64,000 nt of DNA from DASWOJ01 sp964242415 (GTDB lineage Bacteria; Pseudomonadota; Alphaproteobacteria; Acetobacterales; Acetobacteraceae). How positions within the stretch are numbered: position 1 is the stretch's first letter; every line of letters begins with the position of its first letter. The stretch is taken from NCBI GenBank assembly GCA_964242415.1, contig CAXTAT010000004.1, forward strand, positions 1-64,000, in the 5' to 3' direction. The translations under genes and the position numbers were made by a program. The notes under the pieces were generated by a model. The model saw nothing but the letters and a program-made list of their open reading frames with translations. It made no database searches and was not told where the DNA came from. Positions 8,025 through 15,694 of the stretch are shown here, piece by piece.

Positions 8025-8963
8025 ATGGGCTACGGACGTTTCACCTCGACCGACTGGGACAGCTTCACCGCGCACCGCACCGCAGGCCGCGGCCGCGACG
8101 ACGTGTTCAGCCGCGGCCTGCGCGCGGCAATGGACCCTCGGCTGCTGGCGGCCGGGGTGCGGGAAAGCCGGGACTCCCCGGACAACCCGCAATCCACCCC
8201 GGTGATCGTCGGCCTGGATGTGACGGGGTCGATGGGCATGATCGCCGAGGCCATCGCCCGGCAGGGCCTGCGCACCCTGTTCGAGGCGATCTACGACCGC
8301 CAGCCGGTGCCCGACCCACACGTCATGTTCATGGGCATCGGCGACGCGGCGTGCGACCAGGCCCCGCTGCAGGTCAGCCAGTTCGAGGCCGACATCCGCA
8401 TCGCCGAGCAGTTGGTCGATCTGTGGCTGGAGGGCGGCGGCGGCGGCAACCGCAGCGAGAGCTACACCCTGCCTTGGCTGTTCGCCGCCCTGCACACCGC
8501 GACCGACGCCTGGAGCAAGCGCGGGCGCAAGGGCTACCTGTTCACCATCGGCGACGAGGAGCCGCCGGTCGTCCTGACCGCGGGGGAGCAGCGGCGCGTC
8601 CTCGGCCACGGGCAGCGCAACCTGTCCACCCCGGAGCTGCTGCGGCTGGCCAGCCGGCAGTGGGAGGTGTTCCACATCATCGTCGAGCAGGGCAGCCATT
8701 GCCGGACCGGCAACCTGGACCGGGTGGTGCGGCAGTGGACGGGGCTGCTGGGCCAGCGGGCGCTGCGCCTGGCGGACTACACCCGCCTGCCGGAGGTGAT
8801 CGTGTCGGCCATGCAGGTGAACGAGGGCCAAAGCCTTGATGATGTCGCGGCGAGCTGGGGCGGCGGCACGGCGGCGGCGGTGCGCCATGCCATGGGCGCC
8901 GGGCGTCCCGGCCAGGCCCCCGTCGCCCGGCGGACCGGCCTGCCGCGACTGCTGGGCTGGTGA
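8025..8963 (+). CDS. VWA-domain (metal-ion-dependent adhesion site) cytoplasmic protein
   Basis: A 312-residue protein without signal peptide or membrane helices. A von Willebrand factor A fold begins at about residue 58: the MIDAS motif appears as GLDVTGSMG (Asp65, Thr67, Ser69), a variant of DxSxS. A conserved MGIGDAACD segment follows near 103, a glycine run with NRSESYT near 137, and FTIGDEEPP near 182, which probably supplies the distal metal ligands. The start at 8025 was chosen because AGGAGG lies just upstream; an in-frame ATG at 7992 falls within the promoter. It overlaps the PurA-like gene by 4 bases. Its role is unknown; VWA proteins commonly act as metal-dependent assembly factors. 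Confidence 0.8.
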   Translation: MGYGRFTSTDWDSFTAHRTAGRGRDDVFSRGLRAAMDPRLLAAGVRESRDSPDNPQSTPVIVGLDVTGSMGMIAEAIARQGLRTLFEAIYDRQPVPDPHVMFMGIGDAACDQAPLQVSQFEADIRIAEQLVDLWLEGGGGGNRSESYTLPWLFAALHTATDAWSKRGRKGYLFTIGDEEPPVVLTAGEQRRVLGHGQRNLSTPELLRLASRQWEVFHIIVEQGSHCRTGNLDRVVRQWTGLLGQRALRLADYTRLPEVIVSAMQVNEGQSLDDVAASWGGGTAAAVRHAMGAGRPGQAPVARRTGLPRLLGW

Positions 8964-10141
8964 CCCGGCGGGCGCAGGCCGTCATCGGCGCGTGCTGGGG
9001 CGACGAGGGCAAGGGCCTGCTCACCGACGCCCTCGCCCGGCCCGGCACGCTGGTGGTGCGGTTCAACGGCGGCGCACAGGCCGGGCATACGGTGGTGGCG
9101 CCGGACGGGCGGCGGCATGTGTTCCACGGCGTCGGCAGCGGGACGTTCCGGGGGGCGGCCACCTTTCTGTCGCGCTTCCACGTGCACAATCCCCTGCTGC
9201 ACGGGGAGGAGGTGGCGCAGCTCCGTCGCCTCGGCCTGCGTCCGCGCATCGTGGCGGACCCGCGCGGCCTGGTTACGACGCCCTATGACATGATGCTGAA
9301 CCAGATGGCCGAGGAGGCGCGCGGCGCGGCGCGGCATGGGTCCTGCGGCATGGGCCTGAACGAGACCGTTGTGCGGACGGAGGCGGGGGTGCAGACGGGG
9401 GCGGGCGTCGCGCTGGCGGCGGGGGACCTCGGCGACGCCGGGCGTGTCCGCGATACCCTGCACGCCATCCGCACCGGGTGGGTGCCGCAGCGCCTAGACA
9501 TGCTGGGCCTGCGGCCCACGCCGGCCTGGCTTGCGCGCCTGGACAGTGCCGCGGTGCGCGACACCTTCGTGGACGCGGCGGGATCGTTCGCCGCGACGGT
9601 GCCGATGGCGCCGGACGCCATCGCGGCGCACGACGGACCCGTGCTGTTCGAGGGCGCGCAGGGCCTGCTGCTGGATGCCGGGCACCGCTGGTTCCCGCAC
9701 GTCACGCGCAGCCGCACCGGGCTGCACAACGTGGCGGTGCTGGCGCAGGAGGCCGGGATCGGCGCGTTGGACGTGACGTATGCGACGCGCGCCTATGCCA
9801 CCCGGCACGGCGCCGGGCCGTTCCCGCGGGAGACGGGCGTGTCGTACCCGGATGCGACCAACGTGCCGAACCCCTGGCAGGGCGGGCTGCGCTTCGGGCA
9901 CCTGGACCTGGACCTGCTGCACGATGCCGTGGCGGCCGACGTTGCCGCCGCGGCGGTGCCGGTGTCGCACCGGCTGGCCGTCACCTGCGTGGACCAGGTC
10001 GGGAGCGCCGTTCAGTTCTACCATGGCGGCAAGGCCCGCACCGCCACGCCCGCCGCGATGCTGGAGATGGCGCACGCCCTGCTCGGCGGCGGACGGCTCG
10101 CGAGCTACGGGCCGACGCGGGACACGCTTAGGGTGCAGTGA
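8960..10141 (+). CDS. Divergent adenylosuccinate synthetase paralogue
   Basis: A 393-residue PurA-family protein starting at a GTG that overlaps the VWA stop codon (GTGA). Retained hallmarks: P-loop/catalytic WGDEGKG with Asp15, FNGGAQAGHTV with His43 (equivalents of the catalytic Asp and His in classical PurA), FEGAQGLLLD, TRAYATRHGAGPFP and a C-terminal SYGPTRDTL. It is about 35 residues shorter than typical bacterial PurA, and the loop after FEGAQG departs from the usual DIDHGTYPFVTSS pattern. The genomic partner genes are not purine biosynthetic, so this is probably not the housekeeping enzyme. It likely ligates aspartate or a similar amine donor to a purine nucleotide in a specialised pathway. 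Confidence 0.85.
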   Translation: MTRRAQAVIGACWGDEGKGLLTDALARPGTLVVRFNGGAQAGHTVVAPDGRRHVFHGVGSGTFRGAATFLSRFHVHNPLLHGEEVAQLRRLGLRPRIVADPRGLVTTPYDMMLNQMAEEARGAARHGSCGMGLNETVVRTEAGVQTGAGVALAAGDLGDAGRVRDTLHAIRTGWVPQRLDMLGLRPTPAWLARLDSAAVRDTFVDAAGSFAATVPMAPDAIAAHDGPVLFEGAQGLLLDAGHRWFPHVTRSRTGLHNVAVLAQEAGIGALDVTYATRAYATRHGAGPFPRETGVSYPDATNVPNPWQGGLRFGHLDLDLLHDAVAADVAAAAVPVSHRLAVTCVDQVGSAVQFYHGGKARTATPAAMLEMAHALLGGGRLASYGPTRDTLRVQ

Positions 10142-10335
10142 CGGCCAGCCCGCTTTCTGTGCGGCCCGCTTGCCGCCGCGGGCGCGGCACCTTGGTGTGT
10201 TGGCCTGTCGCCTATATCGCCCGGTCAGTTCCGTGGCGCCGAGATTGGCGCAGCAGCGAGCCGCGGCCTGAAGGGGACCGTCTCTTCGTGGTCACGCAGC
10301 ACCAATCCAGGGACGAAGCGGTCGCCGCGACCGGG

Positions 10336-10425
10336 GTGGACGTCGCCGTCCATGCCCTCAATCGCATGCTGGAGTTGGGTTGCCCAATCTGCGTCCGCAT
10401 CGCCTGACCCCAGACGGGCTAGGGC
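10336..10425 (+). repeat. Duplicated coding fragment, copy A
   Basis: A stretch that translates to DVAVHALNRMLELG and ends VRIA before a TGA closely matches a second stretch at 40670-40760, which reads DVAAHALNRMLELG and ends VRVA before a TGA. At DNA level about three quarters of the bases agree by eye, and many differences fall at third codon positions, as expected for once-coding DNA. Both are in plus orientation and lie in gene-free gaps. The parent protein was not recognised. The remainder of the 10142-10779 gap shows no convincing gene; a TTGACA at 10581-10586 is a possible -35 element without a good -10. Confidence 0.5.
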
Positions 10426-10779
10426 AACTGCTCGCATTCCTGGTCCGTGCGACCGAGGTCAGGATGGAGGGGCAGGTCAGGGCGGAGCCTCCTATGCCGG
10501 GCCGGGGTCCGGACGCTGCTGGGGTCCATGCAACAGGGTCCGGTGTGCAATCGCCCTGCCGGAGCTTGAACGTTTGTTATTTGACAGCCTCGCGGTTTCG
10601 GTGGTGATGGATTGGACGCCTCGGCGAAGAAGGCGTGGGAACTGCGACGACGCGTGCGTGCCGATCAGCCCACCAACGGCCTTTGCGGTGGTCATCCATC
10701 GTCTGGCCCGGCTGGCTGCAGGGATCATGCGGTTTGCTAGCGCAGGTGTCCCAACAAGGCTTTGCGGGAGGGAGTATTC

Positions 10780-12060
10780 ATGTTCAAGAACTATCGCTGG
10801 ATCGTGGCACTGCTGTTGTTCATCGCCGGGTCGATCAACTATATGGACCGGGCGGCCATTGGCGTGCTCGCGCCGTTTATCCAGCAGAGCTTTGCGCTGT
10901 CGCCCTCGCAGCTTGGGGTGGCGTTCAGCACGTTCTTCATCGGCTACGCCCTGTTCGCGTTCGTCGGCGGGCAGATGGCGGACCGGTTCGGGCCGGTGCG
11001 AACCTATATCTGGGCCGCCAGCGCCTGGTCGGTGCTGTGCGGCCTCACGGGGCTGGTGACGGGCTTCACGCAGTTGCTGATCGTGCGGACCCTGTTCGGG
11101 TTTGCCGAGGGGCCGATGAACAGCACCACCAACCGCACCATCACCAACTGGTTCCCCCGCCGGGAGACGGCACGCGCCGTCGGGTTCACCTTCTCCGGCC
11201 AGACGTTCGGCAGCGCCATCACCGCGCCCATCGTGGCCTTCATCGCCATCAGCACGAGCTGGCGCGTGTCCTTCCTGATCCTGGCGGCCCTGGGACTGAT
11301 CTGGTCGATCGCGTGGCGGTTCCTGGTCACCGACCTGCCGGCGTCCAACCCGCGCGTCTCGCAGGAGGAGTTGCGCTTCCTCGAAAACAGCCGGGAGGCG
11401 GTGGCCGAGCCGCCGGGCGGCGTCTATCCGCGGCTATCGGCCTACCTGGGCCGCGCGAGCACGCTGTCGCTTGGCCTCGGCATGTTCGCGGTGAACTACA
11501 CGCTGTATATCTTCATCTCGTGGCTGCCCACGTATCTCACGGACGCGCTGCACATGCCGCTGCAGCAGATGGCCATCGTGGCATCGATCCCCTGGATCGG
11601 CGGCCTGGCCGGCTACATCGGCGGCGGCCTGCTGTCGGACTTCATCTACAACCGCAGCGCCGACAAGCTGCGGGCGCGCAAGTTCACCACCATCACGCCG
11701 CTTGCGGTCGCCGGGGCGGCGCTGCTGCTGGTCACCCTCACCACCACGCCGGCCGCCGCCGTCGCGTTGATCTCGCTCGCGATCATGCTGCTGACGGCGA
11801 GCGTGCAGTCGTGCTGGGCCACCATCCACGAGCTGGTGCCCCCGGCCCGCGTGGGTGGCGTCAGCGGCTTCATCCACCTGCTCAGCAACATCTCGGGGAT
11901 CGTGGGGCCGAGCGCCACGGGCTATGCGGTGCAGCACTTCGGCGGGTTCAACAGCGCGTTCCTAATCGCCGGCGGCACGGCCGCCGCGGGCGTCATCGCA
12001 ATGACCATCTGCGTCCGCCGCACCGAGGACATGCCGCAGCTTGCCAGCCGTTACGCATGA
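10780..12060 (+). CDS. MFS transporter, hexuronate/anion:cation symporter family
   Basis: A 426-residue, 12-helix major facilitator. MFKNYRWIVALLLFIAGSINYMDRAAIG is the typical start of ExuT/phthalate-type (ACS family) permeases, and the helix 2-3 loop GGQMADRFGPVR carries the MFS signature. The start at 10780 has a GGGAGGGAG ribosome-binding site. Its ATGA stop overlaps the start of the uronate dehydrogenase gene, and a lactonase follows in the same way, so import of galacturonate or glucuronate is the likely role. Substrate identity comes from operon context rather than the protein alone. Confidence 0.85.
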   Translation: MFKNYRWIVALLLFIAGSINYMDRAAIGVLAPFIQQSFALSPSQLGVAFSTFFIGYALFAFVGGQMADRFGPVRTYIWAASAWSVLCGLTGLVTGFTQLLIVRTLFGFAEGPMNSTTNRTITNWFPRRETARAVGFTFSGQTFGSAITAPIVAFIAISTSWRVSFLILAALGLIWSIAWRFLVTDLPASNPRVSQEELRFLENSREAVAEPPGGVYPRLSAYLGRASTLSLGLGMFAVNYTLYIFISWLPTYLTDALHMPLQQMAIVASIPWIGGLAGYIGGGLLSDFIYNRSADKLRARKFTTITPLAVAGAALLLVTLTTTPAAAVALISLAIMLLTASVQSCWATIHELVPPARVGGVSGFIHLLSNISGIVGPSATGYAVQHFGGFNSAFLIAGGTAAAGVIAMTICVRRTEDMPQLASRYA

Positions 12061-12875
12061 CCGGGCACATGACTGGGACGGGCAAGCCGATCCTGCTGAC
12101 TGGCGCGTCCGGCAACCTGGGCCGGGTGCTGGCCCGGCACTTGGCTGGCTTGGGCATGACCCTGCGCCTGACCGACATCGCGCCGTTCCCTGATGAGGTG
12201 CCGCCCGGCGCCAGCTTCACCCGGGCGGACCTGGCCGATGGCCCGGCGATCCTGCGGCTGGCCGAGGGATGTGGCGCCATCGTGCATTTCGGCGGCGTCT
12301 CGGTCGAGCAGCCGTTCGAGACCGTGATTGGCCCGAACATCCGCGGCCTGTACCACGCCTACGAGGCGGCGCGGCGGGAGGGTGCGCGGATGGTGTTCGC
12401 GTCCTCCAACCACGTCGTCGGCTTCCATGAACGGGGCGAGGTGCTGGACGGCGATTGCAGCCTTCGTGCCGACGGCTACTACGGCTTGTCCAAGGCGTAT
12501 GCCGAGCATACCGGGCGGCTGTACTGGGATAAGCATGGCGTCTCCAGCGTGTTCCTGCGCATTGGCTCCTGCACGCCGGCGCCGGTCGATGCGCGCATGC
12601 TGGCGACCTGGCTGTCGTACGGCGACCTGTCGCGGGCCGTCGAGCGCAGCTTGCTCGCGGACATCCAGGGCTGCCTGGTGATCTGGGGCGCGTCGCGCAA
12701 TGCGCGCATGACCTGGTGGCGGGAGGACGACCGCGCGGCGATCGGCTGGGCGCCGCAGGACAGTGCCGATGGCTGGACAGCGGAGCTTGCGGGCAAGACC
12801 AGCGGCGACCCGGTTGCGGAGCTGCATCAGGGTGGCGCCTACTGCGCCATGGACTACAGCCGCCCTGCGCCATGA
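12057..12875 (+). CDS. udh: NAD-dependent uronate dehydrogenase-like epimerase/dehydratase family protein
   Basis: A 272-residue extended-SDR-like protein. The nucleotide-binding TGASGNLG is at residues 15-22, the Ser-Ser-Asn-His segment at 116-119, and YxxxK at Tyr142/Lys146. The length and the SSNHVVGF block match uronate dehydrogenases (EC 1.1.1.203), which oxidise galacturonate or glucuronate to the aldarolactone. It overlaps the transporter gene upstream and the lactonase gene downstream by 4 bases each, consistent with tight translational coupling in one oxidative uronate operon. The reaction is inferred from family and context. Confidence 0.8.
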   Translation: MTGHMTGTGKPILLTGASGNLGRVLARHLAGLGMTLRLTDIAPFPDEVPPGASFTRADLADGPAILRLAEGCGAIVHFGGVSVEQPFETVIGPNIRGLYHAYEAARREGARMVFASSNHVVGFHERGEVLDGDCSLRADGYYGLSKAYAEHTGRLYWDKHGVSSVFLRIGSCTPAPVDARMLATWLSYGDLSRAVERSLLADIQGCLVIWGASRNARMTWWREDDRAAIGWAPQDSADGWTAELAGKTSGDPVAELHQGGAYCAMDYSRPAP

Positions 12876-13957
12876 GCGGCGGCTCCGTGCCGGGGCAAGG
12901 CACCGGCTTCGCCTATGTCGGCTGCTTCACGACCGAGACGCGGCAGGCGCGCGGCGATGGCATCCGTGCCTATGCGGTTGGTCCCGAAGGCGGTGCATGG
13001 TCGCATGTCCAGCATCTGCCCGGCCTGGTGAACCCGTCCTTCCTGGTGATGGGTCCCGGCGGGCGGACGCTGTATGCCGTGCACGGGGACCAGGACTATG
13101 CCAGCGCCTTTGCGCGGGACGCGGGGACGGGCTTGCTGCACCCGCTCGGGCAGGCGGCTGCCGGAGGCGGCAACGTGGTGCACGGGGCGCTCGACCTGGC
13201 GGGGCGGCATTTCGTGGTGGCGAACTACGGCACCGGGTCGGTGGCGGTGCTGCCTGTCGCCGGGGATGGCGGGCTGGGTGACTACGCCCAGCGCGTGAGG
13301 ATGCCGGGAACGCCCGGACCGCACCGGACCGAGCAGGCGGGGTCGCATCCGCACCATGTCGCGTTCGACCCGGGCGGCCGGTTCGTGGTGGTGCCGGACA
13401 AGGGCCATGACGGCATATGCGTGTTCGCGTTCGACGCCGGGAGCGGCACGCTGGAGCTGGCGTCGGTGGTGGCGTCCCGTCCCGGCGCCGGGCCGCGGCA
13501 TGGAGCGTTCCACCCTACCTTGCCCGTATACTGGGTGCTGAACGAGCTTGACTCCTCAATTACGACCTATCGCTGGTCGGCGCAGGCTGGCAGCCTGGAG
13601 CCGGTGCAGGTGTTGCCGACCCTGCCGCCGGACTTCTTTGGGGCGAGCACGGCGGCGGCGATCGTGGCGACGCCCGATGGCCGCCATGTGTTCACGTCCA
13701 ACCGCGGCCAGGACGGCATCGCGGCCTTTGCGGCCGATGCGGTGACCGGGCAGTTGGAGCCGCTCGGCTGGACGCCGGCGCCGGGGCGCGGGCCGCGCTT
13801 CATGGCGCTGCAGGGCAACCACCTGTATGTCGCCAGCGAACGCGACGACCTTATCGGCCGCTTTGCCCTGGGTCGTCTAGCTTGCGGATTGGACGACAAG
13901 GAGGAGGTGGTGTCGTTCCCAAGCCCGGTTACCATCGCCTTCGCCGAGGCGTTGTAG
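12872..13957 (+). CDS. Lactonase, 7-bladed propeller family (6-phosphogluconolactonase-like)
   Basis: A 361-residue beta-propeller of the YbhE/lactonase family. Repeated blades are evident (YVGCFT at the N terminus, then NPSFLVM, GSHPHHVAFDPGGRFVVVPDKG, GPRHGAFHPTLPVYWVLNE, ATPDGRHVFTSNRG and GRGPRFMAL). The His-Pro-His-His and GPRH segments are the conserved active-site loops. It has no signal peptide, so it acts in the cytoplasm. Coupled by an ATGA overlap to uronate dehydrogenase, it is probably the enzyme that opens the aldarolactone to galactarate or glucarate. A 145-bp gap follows, then a convergent gene; the gap holds only a weak 6-bp hairpin near 13975. Confidence 0.85.
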   Translation: MSGGSVPGQGTGFAYVGCFTTETRQARGDGIRAYAVGPEGGAWSHVQHLPGLVNPSFLVMGPGGRTLYAVHGDQDYASAFARDAGTGLLHPLGQAAAGGGNVVHGALDLAGRHFVVANYGTGSVAVLPVAGDGGLGDYAQRVRMPGTPGPHRTEQAGSHPHHVAFDPGGRFVVVPDKGHDGICVFAFDAGSGTLELASVVASRPGAGPRHGAFHPTLPVYWVLNELDSSITTYRWSAQAGSLEPVQVLPTLPPDFFGASTAAAIVATPDGRHVFTSNRGQDGIAAFAADAVTGQLEPLGWTPAPGRGPRFMALQGNHLYVASERDDLIGRFALGRLACGLDDKEEVVSFPSPVTIAFAEAL

Positions 13958-14102
13958 GCCAACCTGTCGAGAGGGCATGGTTGCCACGGGTGCCATGCAC
14001 CACCGCCGAAGCGCATTGGTCGTCTCCAGGCAAGATGGAGCACCGAAAACCGATCAACGAGGCGAGGGCAAGTCGGAAATCGGTATCCGGGCGGGTCGTC
14101 GC

Positions 14103-14909
14103 CTACCCCGTCGATTGAAGCCCGTGAGGCAGGCCGAACCGCTCCCGCCAGCCCAGCCCTTCGGTGGACCCGCACAGCGGCGTGTACTCGCAGCCGATCC
14201 ATCCCTGGTAGCCCAGCCGTTCGATCAGCGGGAACACGTGATCCCAGGCGATCTCGCCCGTGCCGGGCTCATGCCGGCCTGGGGAGTCGGCGACCTGGAT
14301 GTGGTCGATGACCGGCATCAACGCCTGCAGCCGGCGGCTGATGCTGCCCTGCTCGACTTGGCAGTGGTAGATGTCGAACTGCAGGCCGACTTTATCGTGC
14401 CCGACCGCCTCCACGATGGCGGCCCCTTCCTCCTGCGTGCGCAACAGGAAGCCAGGGATGCTCACCCCGTTGATCGGCTCCAGCACGAGGCGGATGCCAG
14501 CCGCACTGGCCGCCTCCGCCGCCCAGACGACGTTGGCAAGATACGTCGCCCAGCCCCGGTCGCGGCTGACCTCCGCGGGCAGGATGCCGGCCTGCAGGTG
14601 CACCAGCTTGCATTCCAGGCCTACCGCGTAATCCAGGCTGCGGTGCAGGTCGTCGCGGAACGCGTCCCGCCGGCCTGGCAGGCAGGCAAGGCCGGACTGC
14701 TCGCCCCGGGCCGGGTCTCCGGCCGGCGTGTTGATCAGCACCAGCGGCAGCCCGCACTCGCGCAGGCGGGCGGCCAAGGCTGCCACTGGCTGCTCGTAGG
14801 GGGTGGGGTATTCCACGGCCTCGAACCCGGCCTGCGCCGCCGCCCCGAATCGGTCGAGCAAGGGTACCTCGGTGAACAGCCATTTTAGGTTGGCGCACAA
14901 TTTCAGCAT
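14103..14909 (-). CDS. Hydroxypyruvate isomerase-like TIM-barrel sugar isomerase
   Basis: A 268-residue xylose-isomerase-like TIM barrel beginning MLKLCANLKWLFTEVP, the typical Hyi start. Conserved metal and acid residues are visible in LEPINGVSIPGF, DIYHCQVEQG, HIQVADSPGRHEPGTGEI and GWIGCEYTP. Hyi converts hydroxypyruvate to tartronate semialdehyde; relatives include 2-oxo-tetronate isomerase OtnI. The frame is open further upstream but the chosen ATG matches the family start. It is the last gene of a minus-strand series with the ModA-like and hydroxy-acid oxidase genes upstream, which fits glycolate/glycerate metabolism. The convergent lactonase ends 145 bp away. Confidence 0.8.
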   Translation of the reverse strand: MLKLCANLKWLFTEVPLLDRFGAAAQAGFEAVEYPTPYEQPVAALAARLRECGLPLVLINTPAGDPARGEQSGLACLPGRRDAFRDDLHRSLDYAVGLECKLVHLQAGILPAEVSRDRGWATYLANVVWAAEAASAAGIRLVLEPINGVSIPGFLLRTQEEGAAIVEAVGHDKVGLQFDIYHCQVEQGSISRRLQALMPVIDHIQVADSPGRHEPGTGEIAWDHVFPLIERLGYQGWIGCEYTPLCGSTEGLGWRERFGLPHGLQSTG

Positions 14910-14955
14910 GGCCGCCGCATCCTTGCCGTTGCCTGTCTGCCGTCCACGCGAGGCC

Positions 14956-15669
14956 TCAGCCGCGGGCGGGATCGAGCCCTGCCGCGTCATAGGCGGCGAA
15001 CGCCGCCGCCGTCGTCAGAGAGGCCACGAACTGCTCCGCCAGGTCCCGGTGCGCCGACCCGGTCATCACGGCAGCGGCGAAGGTCGTCACTTTCTGCGCG
15101 GCGTCTGGCAGCGGACCCACAATCTCGATGCCGGGCACGACGGCAAGCTCGCTCAGTTGCTGGATCGCGATGTCGGCCTCGCCGGTGACCAGCCGCTCGG
15201 CGGTGAAGCCGGCGGGGATGATCGTCGCCCTCGCGTTCACCGCATCCGCAATGCCGAGCCGCTCCAGCAGAGGTGCGAAGTGAACGCCGCTCTGCCCGGC
15301 GCGGGAGTAGCAGACGGAGCGCGCCTCCGTCATCGCACGCTTGAACGCCTCCAGGTCGGAGATGTCCGGATGCGGCGCCCCCTTCGCCACGGCTACGCCG
15401 ATGCGCGACCGCAGGACGATGCGCTTGGTGCCGGCATCCACCTTGCCCTGGCCGACCAGTTCGTCCATCGACTCCGCCACGAGCAGCAGCGCGTCCGCCG
15501 TGGCGCCCCCGGCGAGCTTCGCCATGATCACCGTGGTGGGCGCCCAATCGATATCGAGCTTGCAGCCGGAAAGGGCCTCGAACCCCGGCACCAGCGTGGC
15601 ATCGAAGGCACCCTTCACCACCAACGCGCATTTCAGGTGCAAGGTCGTCTCGCTGGTGCCCATGCTCAT
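14956..15669 (-). CDS. ModA-like periplasmic-binding-fold protein without signal peptide
   Basis: A 237-residue protein of the molybdate-binding (PBP-like, ModA) superfamily. The order of segments is LVVKGAFDATLVPGFEA, then DIDWAPTTVIMAKLAGG, LLLVAESMDELVGQGKV, ARSVCYSRAGQSGVHFAPLLERLGI and ADIAIQQLSELA. It starts directly with charged and polar residues (MSMGTSETT), with no signal peptide and no lipobox, so it is probably cytoplasmic. No molybdate permease or ATPase is nearby. It lies 25 bp after the hydroxy-acid oxidase gene in the same direction. Its ligand is unknown; it may be a soluble binding or regulatory protein. Confidence 0.75.
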   Translation of the reverse strand: MSMGTSETTLHLKCALVVKGAFDATLVPGFEALSGCKLDIDWAPTTVIMAKLAGGATADALLLVAESMDELVGQGKVDAGTKRIVLRSRIGVAVAKGAPHPDISDLEAFKRAMTEARSVCYSRAGQSGVHFAPLLERLGIADAVNARATIIPAGFTAERLVTGEADIAIQQLSELAVVPGIEIVGPLPDAAQKVTTFAAAVMTGSAHRDLAEQFVASLTTAAAFAAYDAAGLDPARG

Positions 15670-15694
15670 CGGCTTGGTTCTCCCTTGGATGGCG

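Noticed and set aside
8960..10141. Calling the PurA-family gene housekeeping purA
   Set aside because: It is short and divergent in conserved loops, and it is coupled to a VWA gene under an NrtR-like regulator rather than to purine genes.
10635..12056. Long open frame reading through the MFS gene in a second frame
   Set aside because: Only the last part, from 12057, is the real uronate dehydrogenase gene. The earlier part is out of frame with the transporter, whose helices are evident.
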